A DNA stretch of 44,809 nucleotides from CAWUJK01 sp963922865 (GTDB lineage: Bacteria; Patescibacteriota; Gracilibacteria; BD1-5; UBA6164): NCBI GenBank assembly GCA_963922865.1, contig CAWUJK010000005.1, positions 1-44,809 of the forward strand, written 5' to 3'. Position 1 is the first letter of the stretch. The number at the start of each line of letters is the position of its first letter. A program made the translations under genes and the position numbers. The notes beneath the pieces are model-generated. The model did not search any database and was not told the DNA's origin. It saw only the letters and a list, made by a program, of their open reading frames with translations. Positions 9,831 to 20,493 of the stretch are shown piece after piece.

Positions 9831-11219
9831 ATGCACAAAGGTAAAATTATTAAAATAGTTTGAGTGGTTATTGATGTTAAATTTGAAGAAGGTTATGTAC
9901 CTTCTATATATGAAGCACTAGAAGTTACTTGAATTGAAAATAAAGTTGTACTTGAAGTACAACAACAACTAGGTGATTGAGTTGTTAGAACTATAGCCAT
10001 GAATCCTGTTGATTCTTTGCAAAGAGATACAGAAGTTATTTCTCTAGATTGACCTATTAGCGTTCCAGTATGACAAGAGGTGCTAGGAAGAATGTTCAAT
10101 GTTTTATGAGACCCCATAGATGATAAACCATATCCTAAAACTAAAACAAAAAATCCTATCCATAGAGAGTCGCCTGCTTTTGCTGATTTAACCACAAAAG
10201 CAGAAGTTTTTGAGACTGGTATTAAGGTAGTTGATCTTATAGCACCTATGCTTAAATGAGGTAAAGTATGACTTTTTGGTTGAGCATGAGTTGGTAAAAC
10301 TGTTATAATGCAAGAACTTATTCACAATATTGCTAGTGGACATGGTGGTTATTCAGTAGTTGCTTGAGTTTGAGAAAGAACAAGAGAATGAAATGATTTG
10401 TATCATGAGATGAAAGAATCTTGAGTAATAGATAAAACTGCTATGGTTTTTGGACAAATGAATGAAGCACCAGGACCTAGAGCTAGAGTTGCTCTTACAG
10501 GTTTAGCTATGGCTGAACACTTTAGAGATGTTGAAAAAAGAGATGTACTTCTTTTTGTTGATAATATATTTAGATTTACACAAGCTTGATCTGAGATTTC
10601 TGCACTTTTAGGTAGAATACCTTCGGCTGTTTGATATCAACCAACTCTAGCTACTGATATGGGAGCTCTTCAAGAAAGAATTACTTCTACTGTTGACGGG
10701 TCTATTACCTCAGTTCAGGCTGTTTATGTTCCAGCTGATGATCTTACAGATCCTGCTCCTGCTACTACTTTTGCTCATCTTGATTCTACCATAGTTCTTA
10801 ATAGATCTATTGCTGAGCTTGGGATTTATCCAGCTGTTGATCCTCTTGATAGCACTTCTACGGTTTTAGATGCATCTATTGTTTGAGAACAACATTATAA
10901 TGTTGCTGTTGGAGTTCAAGAAACTTTACAAAAATATAAAGAATTGCAAGATATAATTGCTATTTTGGGTATGGATGAGCTTTCTGAAGAGGATAAACTA
11001 ACTGTTTCTAGAGCAAGAAGAGTTCAAAAATTTTTATCTCAACCTTTCTTTGTAGCAGAACAATTTACTGGAACTCCTTGAGTTTATGCTAAAGCTCAAG
11101 ATACTGTTTTGTGATTTAAAAAGATTCTTGACTGAGAGCTTGATCATATTCCAGAATGATTTTTTATGTATAAATCTTGAATAGATGATGTTATTAAGTC
11201 TTATGAAGAGAGTAAATAA
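9831..11219 (+). CDS. atpD: ATP synthase F1 subunit beta
   Basis: 462 residues, catalytic subunit. Walker A G-G-A-G-V-G-K-T at 150-157 (two glycines by TGA), G-V-G-E-R-T-R-E-G-N-D-L-Y, the Walker B region D-V-L-L-F-V-D-N-I-F-R-F-T-Q, A-L-L-G-R-I-P-S-A-V-G-Y-Q-P-T-L, and Y-V-P-A-D-D-L-T-D-P-A-P. All catalytic-site blocks are intact and the length is normal. The start at 9831 gives the standard N-terminal beta-barrel strand G-K-I-I-K-I-V-G. Confidence 0.97.
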
Positions 11220-11259
11220 TTTTAAATGATTGATTTTAGGCTGTAATTAAATAAAAAAT

Positions 11260-11691
11260 ATGAAATTAACTATACTTTCGTTTGATGGAAAAAAAATAGA
11301 AAATGAAAATGTTGTTTCTGTAACAATGATGACTAAATCATGAGAAATAACAGTTTTAGATAAGCATGAGCCTCTTTTAACTAGTATAAAACCTAGTACT
11401 ATGTACTATGTTTATACAGATGAAAACAACATGAAACAAAGAGATGATGTAGCTATTTGAAATTGAGTTTGTGAAGTTTCAAATAGTAATATAAAAGTTA
11501 TGGTAGATATGCTGGTTGATATAGAAGATTTAGATGTTGAACATTTGGAAAGAGCTAGGCTTGATGCCCAAAAAAGAGTTAATGAACTAAAAAACTCTAA
11601 AGATAAACTTGATATGGAAAAATTTATTGAGGCAGAAGATGCTTTACTGAAATCTATTGCTTGACTTAAATTGTACGAAATAAAAAAATAA
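11260..11691 (+). CDS. atpC: ATP synthase F1 subunit epsilon
   Basis: 143 residues. The N-terminal beta sandwich includes T-K-S-G-E-I-T-V-L-D-K-H-E-P-L-L-T-S-I-K-P, matching the family signature 'G.i.vl..H.pl...l.pg'. The C-terminal part is the two-helix arm (E-H-L-E-R-A-R-L-D-A-Q-K-R-V and the following helix). Last gene of the cluster; its stop codon lies in the left arm of the terminator. Confidence 0.94.
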
Positions 11692-11717
11692 TTCTAAAAA
11701 TTTTAGAATTATTTTTT
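11687..11717 (+). terminator. Intrinsic terminator of the atp cluster
   Basis: AATAATTCTAAAA (11687-11699) pairs perfectly with TTTTAGAATTATT (11701-11713) and is followed by a run of T. It overlaps the atpC stop codon. Confidence 0.85.
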
Positions 11718-11839
11718 TATACTTTTTCAAATATTATTGTCAATAGTTTTTCTTTTTCCTTTTATTGATTTTTAAGAAGTAATAGTTATACTCCCCATAT
11801 GTTTTGTTCTAATTATATTATTTGTTAAAAAAAGGTGTT

Positions 11840-13198
11840 ATGAATAATAAATTTAAAATAACCACTTGATTTACTTTAGTAGAATTGATAGTAGTGGTAA
11901 CAATTTTATCAATATTATCAACAATCTGATTTGTAAGCTATAGTTCATATTTGGCTTGAGTAAGAGACACAAATAGAATAAGTCAATTAAAAGCAATATG
12001 AGATGCTCTACATTTGTATGAGACAAAAAAATCTCTACCCCTACCTGACGAAAAAAGGATAGATATTAAGTATTGAGCAAACAAAATAGCAACACAATGA
12101 TATATATGAAAAAGTGTAATAGAAACTATATGATATACATCAGAAGGCTTAGATCCAAAAGATAAAACCTATTTTTCTTATTATTTAACAAAAAATAGAA
12201 AGTATTTTCAACTATTGGCTTTTTTGGAAGAGGAATCTGAAATTACTTCATCTAAATTTAATAATTCATCTAATACTAAATCTCTCTTGTTAGGAGAAAG
12301 ATTAGTACATGCAGTAGTAGATTATGAGAATAGATACCCTTATGTAGAATGAAAAAAATTATGAATATTGTTGACTGATAAAAATGAACCAGTTCAAGAA
12401 ATACATACAGGTTCTTTAGATATATCCAATGTATCAAAAACATATAAATCTTATTTAAAGTATGATGAATTTATAAAATGAACCTGAGACGTATTTAAGG
12501 ATTTGTGAAAAATAGCTAAGGTATGATGAAGAGGTTATAGTGTTAGTGGTTCTACTTTGGCATATAAAAATTTGGATTGAGATTCTTCTTGATTATGAGA
12601 TGACAAAAGTTGTAAGGGTTTGCTGCAAGGCTGAACAAATACTAGCTGAGAATACCAAATAAATCCTGATGGTTCTAATCCTTTTAAAGTATATTGTGAT
12701 CAGACTACTGATTGAGGATGATGGACCAGAATATATCATCATACTTCTTTGAATGACTATAAATTTATTGGTAATCTAAAAAATCCTAGTTATGGTTTAG
12801 CTAGTTGAAATTTTTCAAAAGCTATTAATAATTTACCCCTAACGGAAATATTATTAAAATATTGAAATTGATGATCTTATCATAAATGGTCACATACTGA
12901 AAATTCTTTCATTTCTATGTATAGTAGTCATCCAAATTGGGCTAGTGCTTATTGACATAGTAATACTGCTTATAAATCACATAAAGTAATAAACTGAAAT
13001 CCTAAACTACAAATTCTTTTGAGTGATAATGAATGATCTAGCTCTCAGGATCTTTGTTGATTTTATTATTGAACAACTTATTGATCTTATTGACAAAATA
13101 ATGGTAATTGGACTTGAGGAGGTAATCCTCAATGTTTATTTTGAGAACCAAGCGGTAAAAGTAATGCGGATTCTAATGTATCTTTATTTATTCGTTAA
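11840..13198 (+). CDS. Type IV prepilin-like protein with a C-terminal fibrinogen-like domain
   Basis: 452 residues. N-terminal class III signal: K-I-T-T-G then F-T-L-V-E-L-I-V-V-V, with cleavage expected between Gly (TGA) and Phe and Glu at +5 of the mature protein, then a hydrophobic helix (to about residue 30). A long middle region follows. From residue 258 the sequence C-K-G-L-L-Q-G-G and, at 286-295, C-D-Q-T-T-D-G-G-G-W with V-Y before it, matches the fibrinogen-related (FReD) N-terminal signature. This suggests an adhesive minor pilin that binds glycans or host surface groups; the binding function is an inference. The gene is monocistronic, with terminators on both sides, and lies about 21 kb from pilB. 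Confidence 0.85.
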
Positions 13199-13204
13199 TG
13201 TTTT

Positions 13205-13231
13205 AAAAAAGCTCTTTAAAAGAGCTTTTTT
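13205..13231. terminator. Bidirectional intrinsic terminator
   Basis: AAAAAAGCTCTT pairs with AAGAGCTTTTTT across a short loop, with A-run and T-run on the two sides. It serves both the prepilin gene (plus) and ppaC (minus), which converge here. Confidence 0.85.
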
Positions 13232-13237
13232 GAATAT

Positions 13238-14167
13238 CTATTTAAAAAACTCAGTCAAATCTGGAACTATTTGCTTTTTCCTTGAAAGCCTGCTTTTTAG
13301 ATCAGCTAGATTATTTTCTACTTTGCACTTAAATACTTCTTCAAGTGTTTTTGTATCATCTCAATCTAAAACTACAGTAGTGTTTTTTTCTCCAATAATA
13401 TCTACTATAGAAAGCATTATAAAATCAAGACCATCATTATTTTTTATTTTTTGTAATCACTCTAGTATTTCTTGTTTTCTACCAATTCAATACCCGGGAT
13501 TTGTAGTTTCTAGAGTACCAACTCAGGCTTTTGTTCAGTTTAAATCAAACTCTTTATAATCATATTTTATTAATTTCTCTATTGGCATATCTCAAAGATC
13601 AGATTTTGCGTTGAACATAGGCATAGCAAAATCTTCAAGGTTTTTTATTCAAGCTATTTTTTTTAGATCTTCTGCTATTTCTATATCTTGCTTGGTTGTT
13701 GTAGCTGATCTAAAAAGTAAACTATCTGATATTATACAAGCAAGCATCATAGTTCATATTTCTTGGCTTATTTCAAAAGAATTTTGTTTGTACATTTTGT
13801 ATAAAATAGAAGCCGTGGAACAAATAGGTTCTATCATAATATTTAATGGATTACTGCTTTCAAAATTTATTTTATGATGATCTATGATCCACTCAACATT
13901 TAATTCTCATATATTATCTAAAGTTTGAAATTCTTCGTTGTGATCTACTAAACATATATTTGTGTTTTTTGGAAAACTTGTTTTTATTTCGGGTATTTTT
14001 ATATTCAATTTTTGCAAAACAAAACTAGTCTCTTTATTTAGTTCTCACTGAATGAATGGTGTTGCTTTTTTGTATCATTTTTTTTCTAAAAAATCACAAG
14101 CTATTATAGCTGATAATACGCAATCTGTATCTGGAACTTTATGTCATACAACTTTAATTTCTCTCAT
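13238..14167 (-). CDS. ppaC: Manganese-dependent inorganic pyrophosphatase (family II)
   Basis: 309 residues, DHH superfamily. Metal-binding motifs are all seen: G-H-K-V-P-D-T-D near the N-terminus, D-H-N-E around residue 75, and D-H-H-K around residue 97. The C-terminal DHHA2 domain ends with S-R-K-K-Q-I-V-P, the substrate-binding signature of family II enzymes. It hydrolyses pyrophosphate from biosynthetic reactions in the cytoplasm. Single gene, convergent with the prepilin gene. Confidence 0.95.
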
Positions 14168-14246
14168 GTTTGTTAATTAATTTATAAATTTGTTTAATTA
14201 TATAAAAAAAATTGTTTTTTCAAATTATAGTTGCTAGGAGTTACTT

Positions 14247-14684
14247 TTATTTTTTTCTAAACGCTTCTTTTGCATTTGTGTTTTTTATTTGAATAATTTT
14301 GACTTTCCTTTCTTTTTTACTTTTACGTATTTCTTTATATATTTCACTATCATAAAAATTAAATTTTTTTAAATCTTGTGTTTTGTTTGCATAAAATACT
14401 GTTTTTATTCAAGCCCAGTATATTGCAGATAAACACATTGAGCAAGGTTCGGAACTAGTATACATTATGCAATTTTTCAATATACTTGTGTCTAAATTTT
14501 TGCAGGCATTCCTAATTGCTATTATTTCAGCATGAGCTGTTGGGTCTTTTAGGACGATTATTTTGTTAATTCATATAGAAATAATTTTATCATTTTTAGT
14601 TATTATAGCTCAGAAAGGACCATAACTGTTTTCGATAGATATCTTAATTGCAATTTTCATAAATTTAATATCTTTTTTTCTCAT
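14247..14684 (-). CDS. Guanine-deaminase-like cytidine/deoxycytidylate deaminase family enzyme
   Basis: 145 residues. Zinc-binding deaminase signature: T-A-H-A-E-I (catalytic Glu) and S-S-E-P-C-S-M-C-L. The surroundings G-P-F-G-A-I-I, A-I-Y-W-A-G-I and the tail Y-D-S-E-I-Y-K-E-I resemble bacterial guanine deaminase (GuaD) more than TadA, but a tRNA adenosine deaminase cannot be excluded. The start is either 14684 or an internal ATG at 14660, which would remove eight residues. Divergent from ruvB. Confidence 0.8.
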
Positions 14685-14819
14685 TATTATATTTTTGTAT
14701 TATAATAATCAATTTTACACATTAGTTAATATTTGTAAATTTTTTTAATTCTTAGTTGAAAATATGGTTTTTATGTGTATATTGTTTTTATTCTAAAAAT
14801 AAAAAAATATTTGTAAACT

Positions 14820-15836
14820 ATGCTAAAATCATCAAAACAAAAATCCACTGAAAGAATTATAACACCAAAAGAGAAAAAAATTGATAAAACCCAAAGTTTT
14901 AGCAATATTTTAAGACCCTTAAAATTAGAAGACTATGTTGGTCAGGAATTAATAAAGAAACATTTATCCGTTTCTATAGCATCAAGTAAAATTAGAAATG
15001 AAAGTTTAGACCATATACTTTTTTACTGACCACCTTGACTTTGAAAAACTACCATATCAAATATTATATCTCATGAGATGTGAACAAACCTAAAATCAAC
15101 AAGCGGACCAGCTATAGAAAAACAATCAGATTTAGTAAGTATTTTATCCAATATAGAAGATGGAGATATATTATTTATAGATGAAATACATAGATTAAGA
15201 CCACAAGTTGAAGAAATACTTTATACCGCTATGGAGGATTTTGTAATTGATATAATGGTAGGATCTTGAACATGAGCGCAAAGTGTCAAAATGCCCTTAA
15301 AACAATTTACTCTTGTTTGAGCAACAACTAGACTATCAGCTATATCAAGTCCACTAAGAGATAGATTTTGAAACATATTAAAACTAGATTTTTATTCACA
15401 AGATGATTTAGCTTTGATTATAAAAAACAATGCAAAAAAATTAAAAATTAATTTTTGTGAAAAAACCTTAGATATTGTAGCAAAAAAATCAAGATGAACT
15501 CCAAGAATAGCAAACAGACTCTTGAAAATACTCAGAGACTATAGTGCTATTTGAAAAAATATAAGTGATGAAAAAAGCCTAAATAAAATTTTTAGTGATA
15601 TTTGAATTGACGAACTAGGACTTGATTATTTAGATAGAAAATATCTAGAAACTATTTATAATAAGTTTGGAAACAAAGCTGTAGGTTTGAACACTCTATC
15701 TTCAGCAATTTGAGAAGAAGAAGCAACACTTGAAGATGTAGTAGAACCATACTTATTGCAAATAGGTTTTATTGAAAGAACACCAAGATGAAGAATTATT
15801 ACTTTAAATTGAATTAATCATTTACTAAAAAAATAA
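14820..15836 (+). CDS. ruvB: Holliday junction branch migration ATPase RuvB
   Basis: 338 residues. After a Lys-rich N-terminus come L-R-P-L-K-L-E-D-Y-V-G-Q-E, Walker A G-P-P-G-L-G-K-T-T at residue 70 (all Gly by TGA), Walker B I-L-F-I-D-E-I-H-R-L, sensor V-G-A-T-T-R-L-S, and the C-terminal winged helix with G-F-I-E-R-T-P-R-G-R. Hexameric motor for homologous recombination; ruvA and ruvC are not in this window. Confidence 0.96.
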
Positions 15837-15871
15837 ATAATTTTTAATAATAAATAAATATTTTTAACGAT

Positions 15872-16010
15872 TTTTTTCACAATTTCAACAATTAATTACA
15901 CTTTCTAGTGCTCAAAAAATTTTATAAAAATATTTATTTATTATTTTTTCTCATAATTTTCTACAATTAATTACCTTTCTAGTATTTTAAATTTTATAAA
16001 ATATTTATTA
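15872..16010. repeat. Imperfect tandem duplication of about 70 bp in the ruvB-fem intergenic region
   Basis: Unit 1 (about 15872-15938) and unit 2 (about 15944-16010) share the blocks CAATTAATTAC, CTTTCTAGT and AATTTTATAAAA-ATATTTATT in the same order and spacing. Unit 1 also carries TTTTCACAATTT and AGTGCTCAAAA, a pair of blocks that recurs upstream of the PrsW gene (38637-38683). It may be a duplicated regulatory region for the gene at 16012. Confidence 0.6.
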
Positions 16011-16011
16011 T

Positions 16012-16944
16012 ATGTCTATTTGGCAAACAAAATCTTGGCAAGAAATGCTAAAAAAATCTGGGCAGGTTTCTAGTTTTTTTGAGGTATGAGAAATATTTGT
16101 TGAAAAAAGAAAACTAAGTTTATGAGAATACGGTTTATTTATTTTATGAGTATCCAAAAATCAGTTTAGTAAAGACTTAATTTTAGAACTAAAAAAAATT
16201 TGTAAAATAGAAAATTGTTTATTTATTCAAATAGAAATACTAGATTATGAAAATATAGAAAGTATGGAAAATTTAAAATCCTTAATAAATTTTAGAGAAA
16301 CACACATTCTTTTCAATAAATGATATTATAAAAAATTTATTACTGCTTATAGCGCTTTAATAAACTTAGAAAAATCTGAAAAAGAAATTTTGGAAGATAT
16401 GAAACCTAAATGAAGATATAATATAAAATTGGCACAAAAAAAGTGAATTGAAGTTAGCGTAGTAGAAAAAACTGATGAAAATATAAAATTTTATTATGAA
16501 TTGATGTGTGAAACTACAACTCGTGACAATTTTTCTTGAAACAATTTTAATTATTATAAGATTTTTTTAAAATCTTTAAATAACTCAAAACTTATCCTAG
16601 CAAAAAAAGGCTGAGTAGTTATAGCGGGATGAATTTTTATTTTTGATGATGATGTTTCAATATATTACTATTGAGCTAGTACAAGTAAAAAGGAATATAG
16701 AAATATGATGGCTCCATATCTAGTTCAATGGGAAGCTATTAAGTATGCTAAAAATATCTGATCTAAAATTTATGATTTTTTATGAGTTTCTTCTCCTGGA
16801 AACTCAAATGATTCATTATCTTGAGTTACTAATTTTAAGAAAAAATTGAGCTGAAATATAAAACAGGTAAGCACAAGCTATATATTTATAAATAAAAAAA
16901 TTAAATATTTTGTTATAAATATTTTAAGAAGTTTAAAAAACTAA
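16012..16944 (+). CDS. FemABX-like aminoacyltransferase
   Basis: 310 residues of the Fem/GNAT-fold family: I-W-Q-T-K-S-W-Q at the N-terminus, K-P-K-G-R-Y-N-I-K-L-A-Q-K-K-G-I-E-V in the middle, the Y-Y-Y-G-A-S-T-S block and Y-D-F-L-G-V near the end are the family landmarks. These enzymes add amino acids from aminoacyl-tRNA to the lipid II peptide stem (interpeptide bridge). The assigned substrate is unknown here. Preceded by a duplicated non-coding region. Confidence 0.85.
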
Positions 16945-16950
16945 AATATT

Positions 16951-16978
16951 TTGCACAAGATTACTTTTTTTATATAAT
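16951..16978 (+). promoter_or_regulatory. Promoter
   Basis: TTGCAC (16951-16956), 16-bp spacer, TATAAT (16973-16978), 35 nt upstream of the ATG at 17013. Confidence 0.55.
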
Positions 16979-17012
16979 ATTTTTAAGGATTTTATAATTT
17001 TAAATTCAAATT

Positions 17013-17234
17013 ATGTTTGATAAAGCTTTAGTAGGTATGTGAATACTCCTAGGTTCGGTTCTAATAATTGAAAATATGGTAAGTTGATTATTTTGATACT
17101 TGTTTTTGGATACAAGCGCCAATAACTGACTTGTTATATTTGTATCAATACTTATTTGAATGGGTATGTGATTTTGAATTAAATGACTTTTATCAAGTAA
17201 AAAAGATCCAGAAGAAGAAGATTATGACTTTTAA
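17013..17234 (+). CDS. Small two-helix membrane protein
   Basis: 73 residues, two hydrophobic segments (about 4-30 and 36-60) rich in Gly (eight TGA codons) and an acidic tail D-P-E-E-E-D-Y-D-F. No family recognised. It has its own promoter and a strong terminator, so it is a single-gene unit. Confidence 0.7.
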
Positions 17235-17302
17235 TAATTTATATTGTTAAACTTTTTGATTTAAATAATTTGTTGTATTTGTTAAAATTTTAATTTAATA
17301 GT

Positions 17303-17338
17303 AAAAAAATCTAGAGCAATTTTGCTCTAGATTTTTTA
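17303..17338. terminator. Bidirectional intrinsic terminator
   Basis: AAAAATCTAGAGCAA pairs with TTGCTCTAGATTTTT; A-run on the left and T-run on the right let it serve the plus gene at 17013 and the minus gene at 17355. Confidence 0.88.
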
Positions 17339-17354
17339 TTTATATAATCTTTAA

Positions 17355-17717
17355 TTATGCTCATGCAAAAAGTGAAGTAAGAACAAAGTTTACAATCGAA
17401 CTTGCAATAAATATCACTAATAATCAAACAACAGCTTGTATAACTATAGTTTTTCATTTTTTTGTTTTTTCTTCATCTCAAGCTGCAGTTAATATTTGGA
17501 AACCAGCCCATAATATTACTATTACAGCTATGATATAAAGAAGAGTTGAAATAGTAGCTACCCAATTTTGTATAACTGTAACTGCATCATTTTCAGAACC
17601 TTTTAATCTAGAATCTATAGTTCTTCAATCAGCAGTAATAGCGGCATTAGCAGTATTTAGAGCTATTAATGATAATCAAGCAGCTGCGTATATACTATTT
17701 TTAATTGTGTTTTTCAT
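17355..17717 (-). CDS. TrbC/VirB2-like pilin
   Basis: 120 residues: signal peptide (Lys/Asn start, hydrophobic core, N-T-A-N-A end near residue 26), a short polar region, then two hydrophobic helices: S-T-L-L-Y-I-I-A-V-I-V-I-L-W-A-G-F-Q-I-L and I-V-I-Q-A-V-V-G-L-L-V-I-F-I-A. These are separated by T-A-A-G-D-E-E-K-T-K-K-G-K. This layout is that of VirB2/TrbC major pilins and of the VirB2-like proteins common in Patescibacteria. No other type IV secretion genes are nearby, so it may form a pilus or membrane complex of unknown use. Confidence 0.8.
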
Positions 17718-17850
17718 AATTAAAATTTTATAATAAGTAAATAAAACCAGCTTATTATAAATCAAAATATATTAAAATGCAAATTTTTTCTTTAAAAAAT
17801 TGGTCTTTTGTATATAATTTATTAAAAATTAAACAAAATACATATTTAAA

Positions 17851-18441
17851 ATGGTAAATAGATTAGAATATATCAAAAAATTAAGAGAATTTTGACTTCA
17901 AAACGAAATTCCAAATATAACAGATAACAATGCTATGTTTTTAAGAAATTTGATAAAAATACAAAAAACAAAAAATATGCTAGAAATTGGCTCAGCAAAT
18001 TGATTTTCGGCTATACAATTTTGAATTGAGTTAGAAAAATTATGAGCTAAACTAACAACTATAGAATTTAGTGAACCAAGTCAAAAACAAACATTGGAAA
18101 ATCTTGCAGCAACATGACTTGAAAATACAGTAAACTCTATTAGAGCAAATGCTTTGTATGAAATACCTAAACTTAAAGAGTTTTATGATTTTGTTTTTAT
18201 AGATGCAATGAAAAGACGAACAAAAGATTTTTTTGATTTAGTATATGATAAAGTTAAGTTAGGATGAATAATAGTTGTTGATGATGTAATAAAATTTAGA
18301 GATAAAATGTGAGATTTTTGGGATTATCTAAATAAAAATAATCTTGAATATAGTTTAATCCCAATTGATGGGGATGATGGTATTTTGCTTATGATAAAAA
18401 GTAGAGATAAGCTAGTTTTTAGATTAAATAAAGACTACTAA
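17851..18441 (+). CDS. Class I SAM-dependent O-methyltransferase (family 3)
   Basis: 196 residues. SAM-binding motif I M-L-E-I-G-S-A-N-G-F-S (about residue 48), motif II with T-I-E-F, then Y-D-F-V-F-I-D-A-M-K and K-L-G-G-I-I-V-V-D-D-V, the catechol-type O-methyltransferase signature with metal-binding Asp residues. Close relatives include TrmR, which methylates 5-hydroxyuridine in tRNA. The next gene, 19 nt downstream, is also an RNA modification enzyme, which favours an RNA substrate by context only. Confidence 0.8.
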
Positions 18442-18460
18442 ATTTTTAAAATAAAAAACG

Positions 18461-19474
18461 ATGAAACAATTTAAAATATGAGAAAATGATTCTAAGCAAA
18501 GACTTGATAAATTTTTAAAAAAACTTTTTCCAAGAGCAACAAGAAGTCTTATCTATAAGTTTAATAGAAAAGATAAAATAAAAATTAGATTTGATTGATC
18601 ACAAGGTAAATTTAAGAAAAGAGATAATGAATATAAACTTCAAGTTTGAGATGATATAAAAATTTATATAAGTGATAAAGATTTTGTAGAGCTATCAAAA
18701 CCAGAAAAAGAACCTATAGATACTAAGAATAAATTTGATAAGTTTAATAAAAAAGATGTAGTCTTTGAGGATAATGATTTGCTTATAATAAACAAAAATC
18801 CCTGAATAAATGTTCACCCTTGAGACCATAAAACTAAACAAAGCAATGTTATCTTTCAAGTTCAGGACTATTTATGAGATAAATTAAATAGCCTTACTTT
18901 TAAGCCAAGTTTAATTCATAGAATAGATAGAGATACATCTGGTATTTTGATGATATGAAAAACAAAAAATATATTAACTAAATTAGTTTCTAGTTTTAAA
19001 AATCATAAAAAAATTAAAAAAACTTATTATGCTATTGTTTTGTGAAAACTTTCTAGAAAAAAAGCTAGCATAAAAAAAAGTCTTTTAAGAATAGAAAATG
19101 CTAAAAATGAAAATAAAGTTCAAGTTTCAGATAAAGGACAAACAGCAATTACACATTATAAAAGCTTAAAAGAACATATACTTCAAACTAGCCAGTGAGT
19201 ACAAATTTTAACAGAAATTGAAGTTGAAATAGAAACTTGAAGAATGCATCAAATAAGAGTTCACATGGCAAGTATATGAAATCCTATAATTTGAGATAAA
19301 ACCTATTGAGATAAAAAATTAAATAGTTTCTTTGAAAGAAATTATTGACTCAAAAGACATGCTTTACATGCTTGGAAAATAGAATTTTTTCATTATAATA
19401 AAAACAAAACTATGAAATTTGAAGCTAGAATAAAAGATGATTTGATATATTTTATAAAAAAAATAAAAATATAG
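18461..19474 (+). CDS. RluA-family pseudouridine synthase
   Basis: 337 residues. N-terminal S4-like RNA-binding segment (Q-R-L-D-K-F-L-K-K and S-L-I-Y-K-F), then the catalytic block H-R-I-D-R-D-T-S-G-I-L, with the nucleophilic Asp around residue 155, and the late motif M-H-Q-I-R-V-H-M-A-S. Isomerises uridines in rRNA (RluC/RluD-like). Which position is modified cannot be told. An extra Lys/Asp-rich stretch of about 30 residues sits between S4 and catalytic domains. Confidence 0.9.
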
Positions 19475-19484
19475 TTAATTAATC

Positions 19485-19530
19485 TTGCAAAATAAAAAAT
19501 ATTGTTAAAATGCAACTCAGGTGCATTTTA
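19485..19530 (+). promoter_or_regulatory. znu promoter with a metalloregulator-like dyad
   Basis: TTGCAA (19485-19490), 15-bp spacer, TAAAAT (19506-19511). The -10 lies inside a perfect 9-bp inverted repeat, TAAAATGCA (19506-19514) and TGCATTTTA (19522-19530). A dyad over the -10 of a zinc-uptake operon whose last gene is a Fur-family regulator suggests a Zur operator. A T-run follows the dyad, so a transcript hairpin or terminator is the alternative. Confidence 0.55.
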
Positions 19531-19548
19531 TTTTTTAAATTTAAACCT

Positions 19549-20493
19549 ATGAAAAAATTATTTTTGTTTTTGGTGTTAGTTTTTGTTTTATTTTCTTGTA
19601 ATAGTAACTATAATAATCAGGAAAAAGTTTCTATGGATTCAAAGCAAAAACTTGAAAAAATACAAATTATTACTTCTATAGTTCCTCTAGCTTCTATTTC
19701 TAACTATATTGGTTGAGATTTTGTTGAAGCTAAATCTTTAATGCCTGCTGGTATTAGTCCACATTCTTTTGATTTAAAACCAAGCCAAATTGTAGATATA
19801 GAAAAATCAAGTTTAATTGTTTATTTAGATATTGATCATATTGATTGATTTATAAATAAAGCTATTGATTGAAAAGCTAATGTAGTTGCAGTTAAAAAAG
19901 GTATAGAGTTATTAGATTCTATTGGTGATGAACATCATGAAGATGAACATCATGAAGACGGGCATCATGAAGAATGACACTCTATTGATCCACATATTTG
20001 GTGAAATTCTCAAAATGCTTATTTAATTGCAAGCACTATTTTGAATGAATTAGTTAAAATATCTCCAGAAAATAAAGATTATTTCAATTCAAATCTAAAA
20101 TTATTTAAATCTGAGTTAGATAAAATAAAAAATGATTTTGAACAAAAGGTAAAATGAAAAACTCAAGCTGATTTTATTATTTTTCATGATGCTTATAATT
20201 ATTTATTCTCAGAATTAAATCTAGATAATTCTAAAAAACATATTTTTAGAAAAAATGTTTTGAATAATCCAAATTCAAATGAAATGAAAAAACTGATAGA
20301 TGAAATAAAAAATTTAAAAATAAAACTAATTTTTAGAGAACCTCAGTTTGATTCAAATAGCTTGAAAAAAGTTGCTTTTGATTATGATTTATCTATATTT
20401 GTATTAGATCCTCTTTGAAATGATGAATCTAAATATTGATATATCAAAAATTATAAAGATAATCTAAAAAGTTTAGAAAAAATATATGAATAA
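19549..20493 (+). CDS. znuA: Zinc ABC transporter substrate-binding lipoprotein
   Basis: 314 residues from the ATG at 19549, which gives a proper lipoprotein signal: M-K-K-L-F-L-F-L, hydrophobic core, L-F-S-C with the lipidated Cys at about 17. The in-frame ATG at 19510 lies inside the dyad and is rejected. The domain shows P-H-S-F-D (first zinc His), a His/Glu/Asp-rich loop around residues 126-145 (H-H-E-D-E-H-H-E-D), D-P-H-I-W, and the C-terminal half with the F-R-E-P-Q-F motif. Captures Zn(II), possibly Mn(II), outside the membrane. Its stop overlaps znuC by 8 nt. Confidence 0.92.

Noticed and set aside
13023..13877. Plus-strand open frames over the ppaC gene
   Set aside because: They are shadows of the minus-strand pyrophosphatase, whose motifs are intact.
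15840..16010. CRISPR array
   Set aside because: Only two imperfect tandem copies without regular spacers; no cas genes in the window.
19510..19548. Upstream ATG as start of znuA
   Set aside because: It lies within the promoter dyad and would put 13 residues before the lipoprotein signal.
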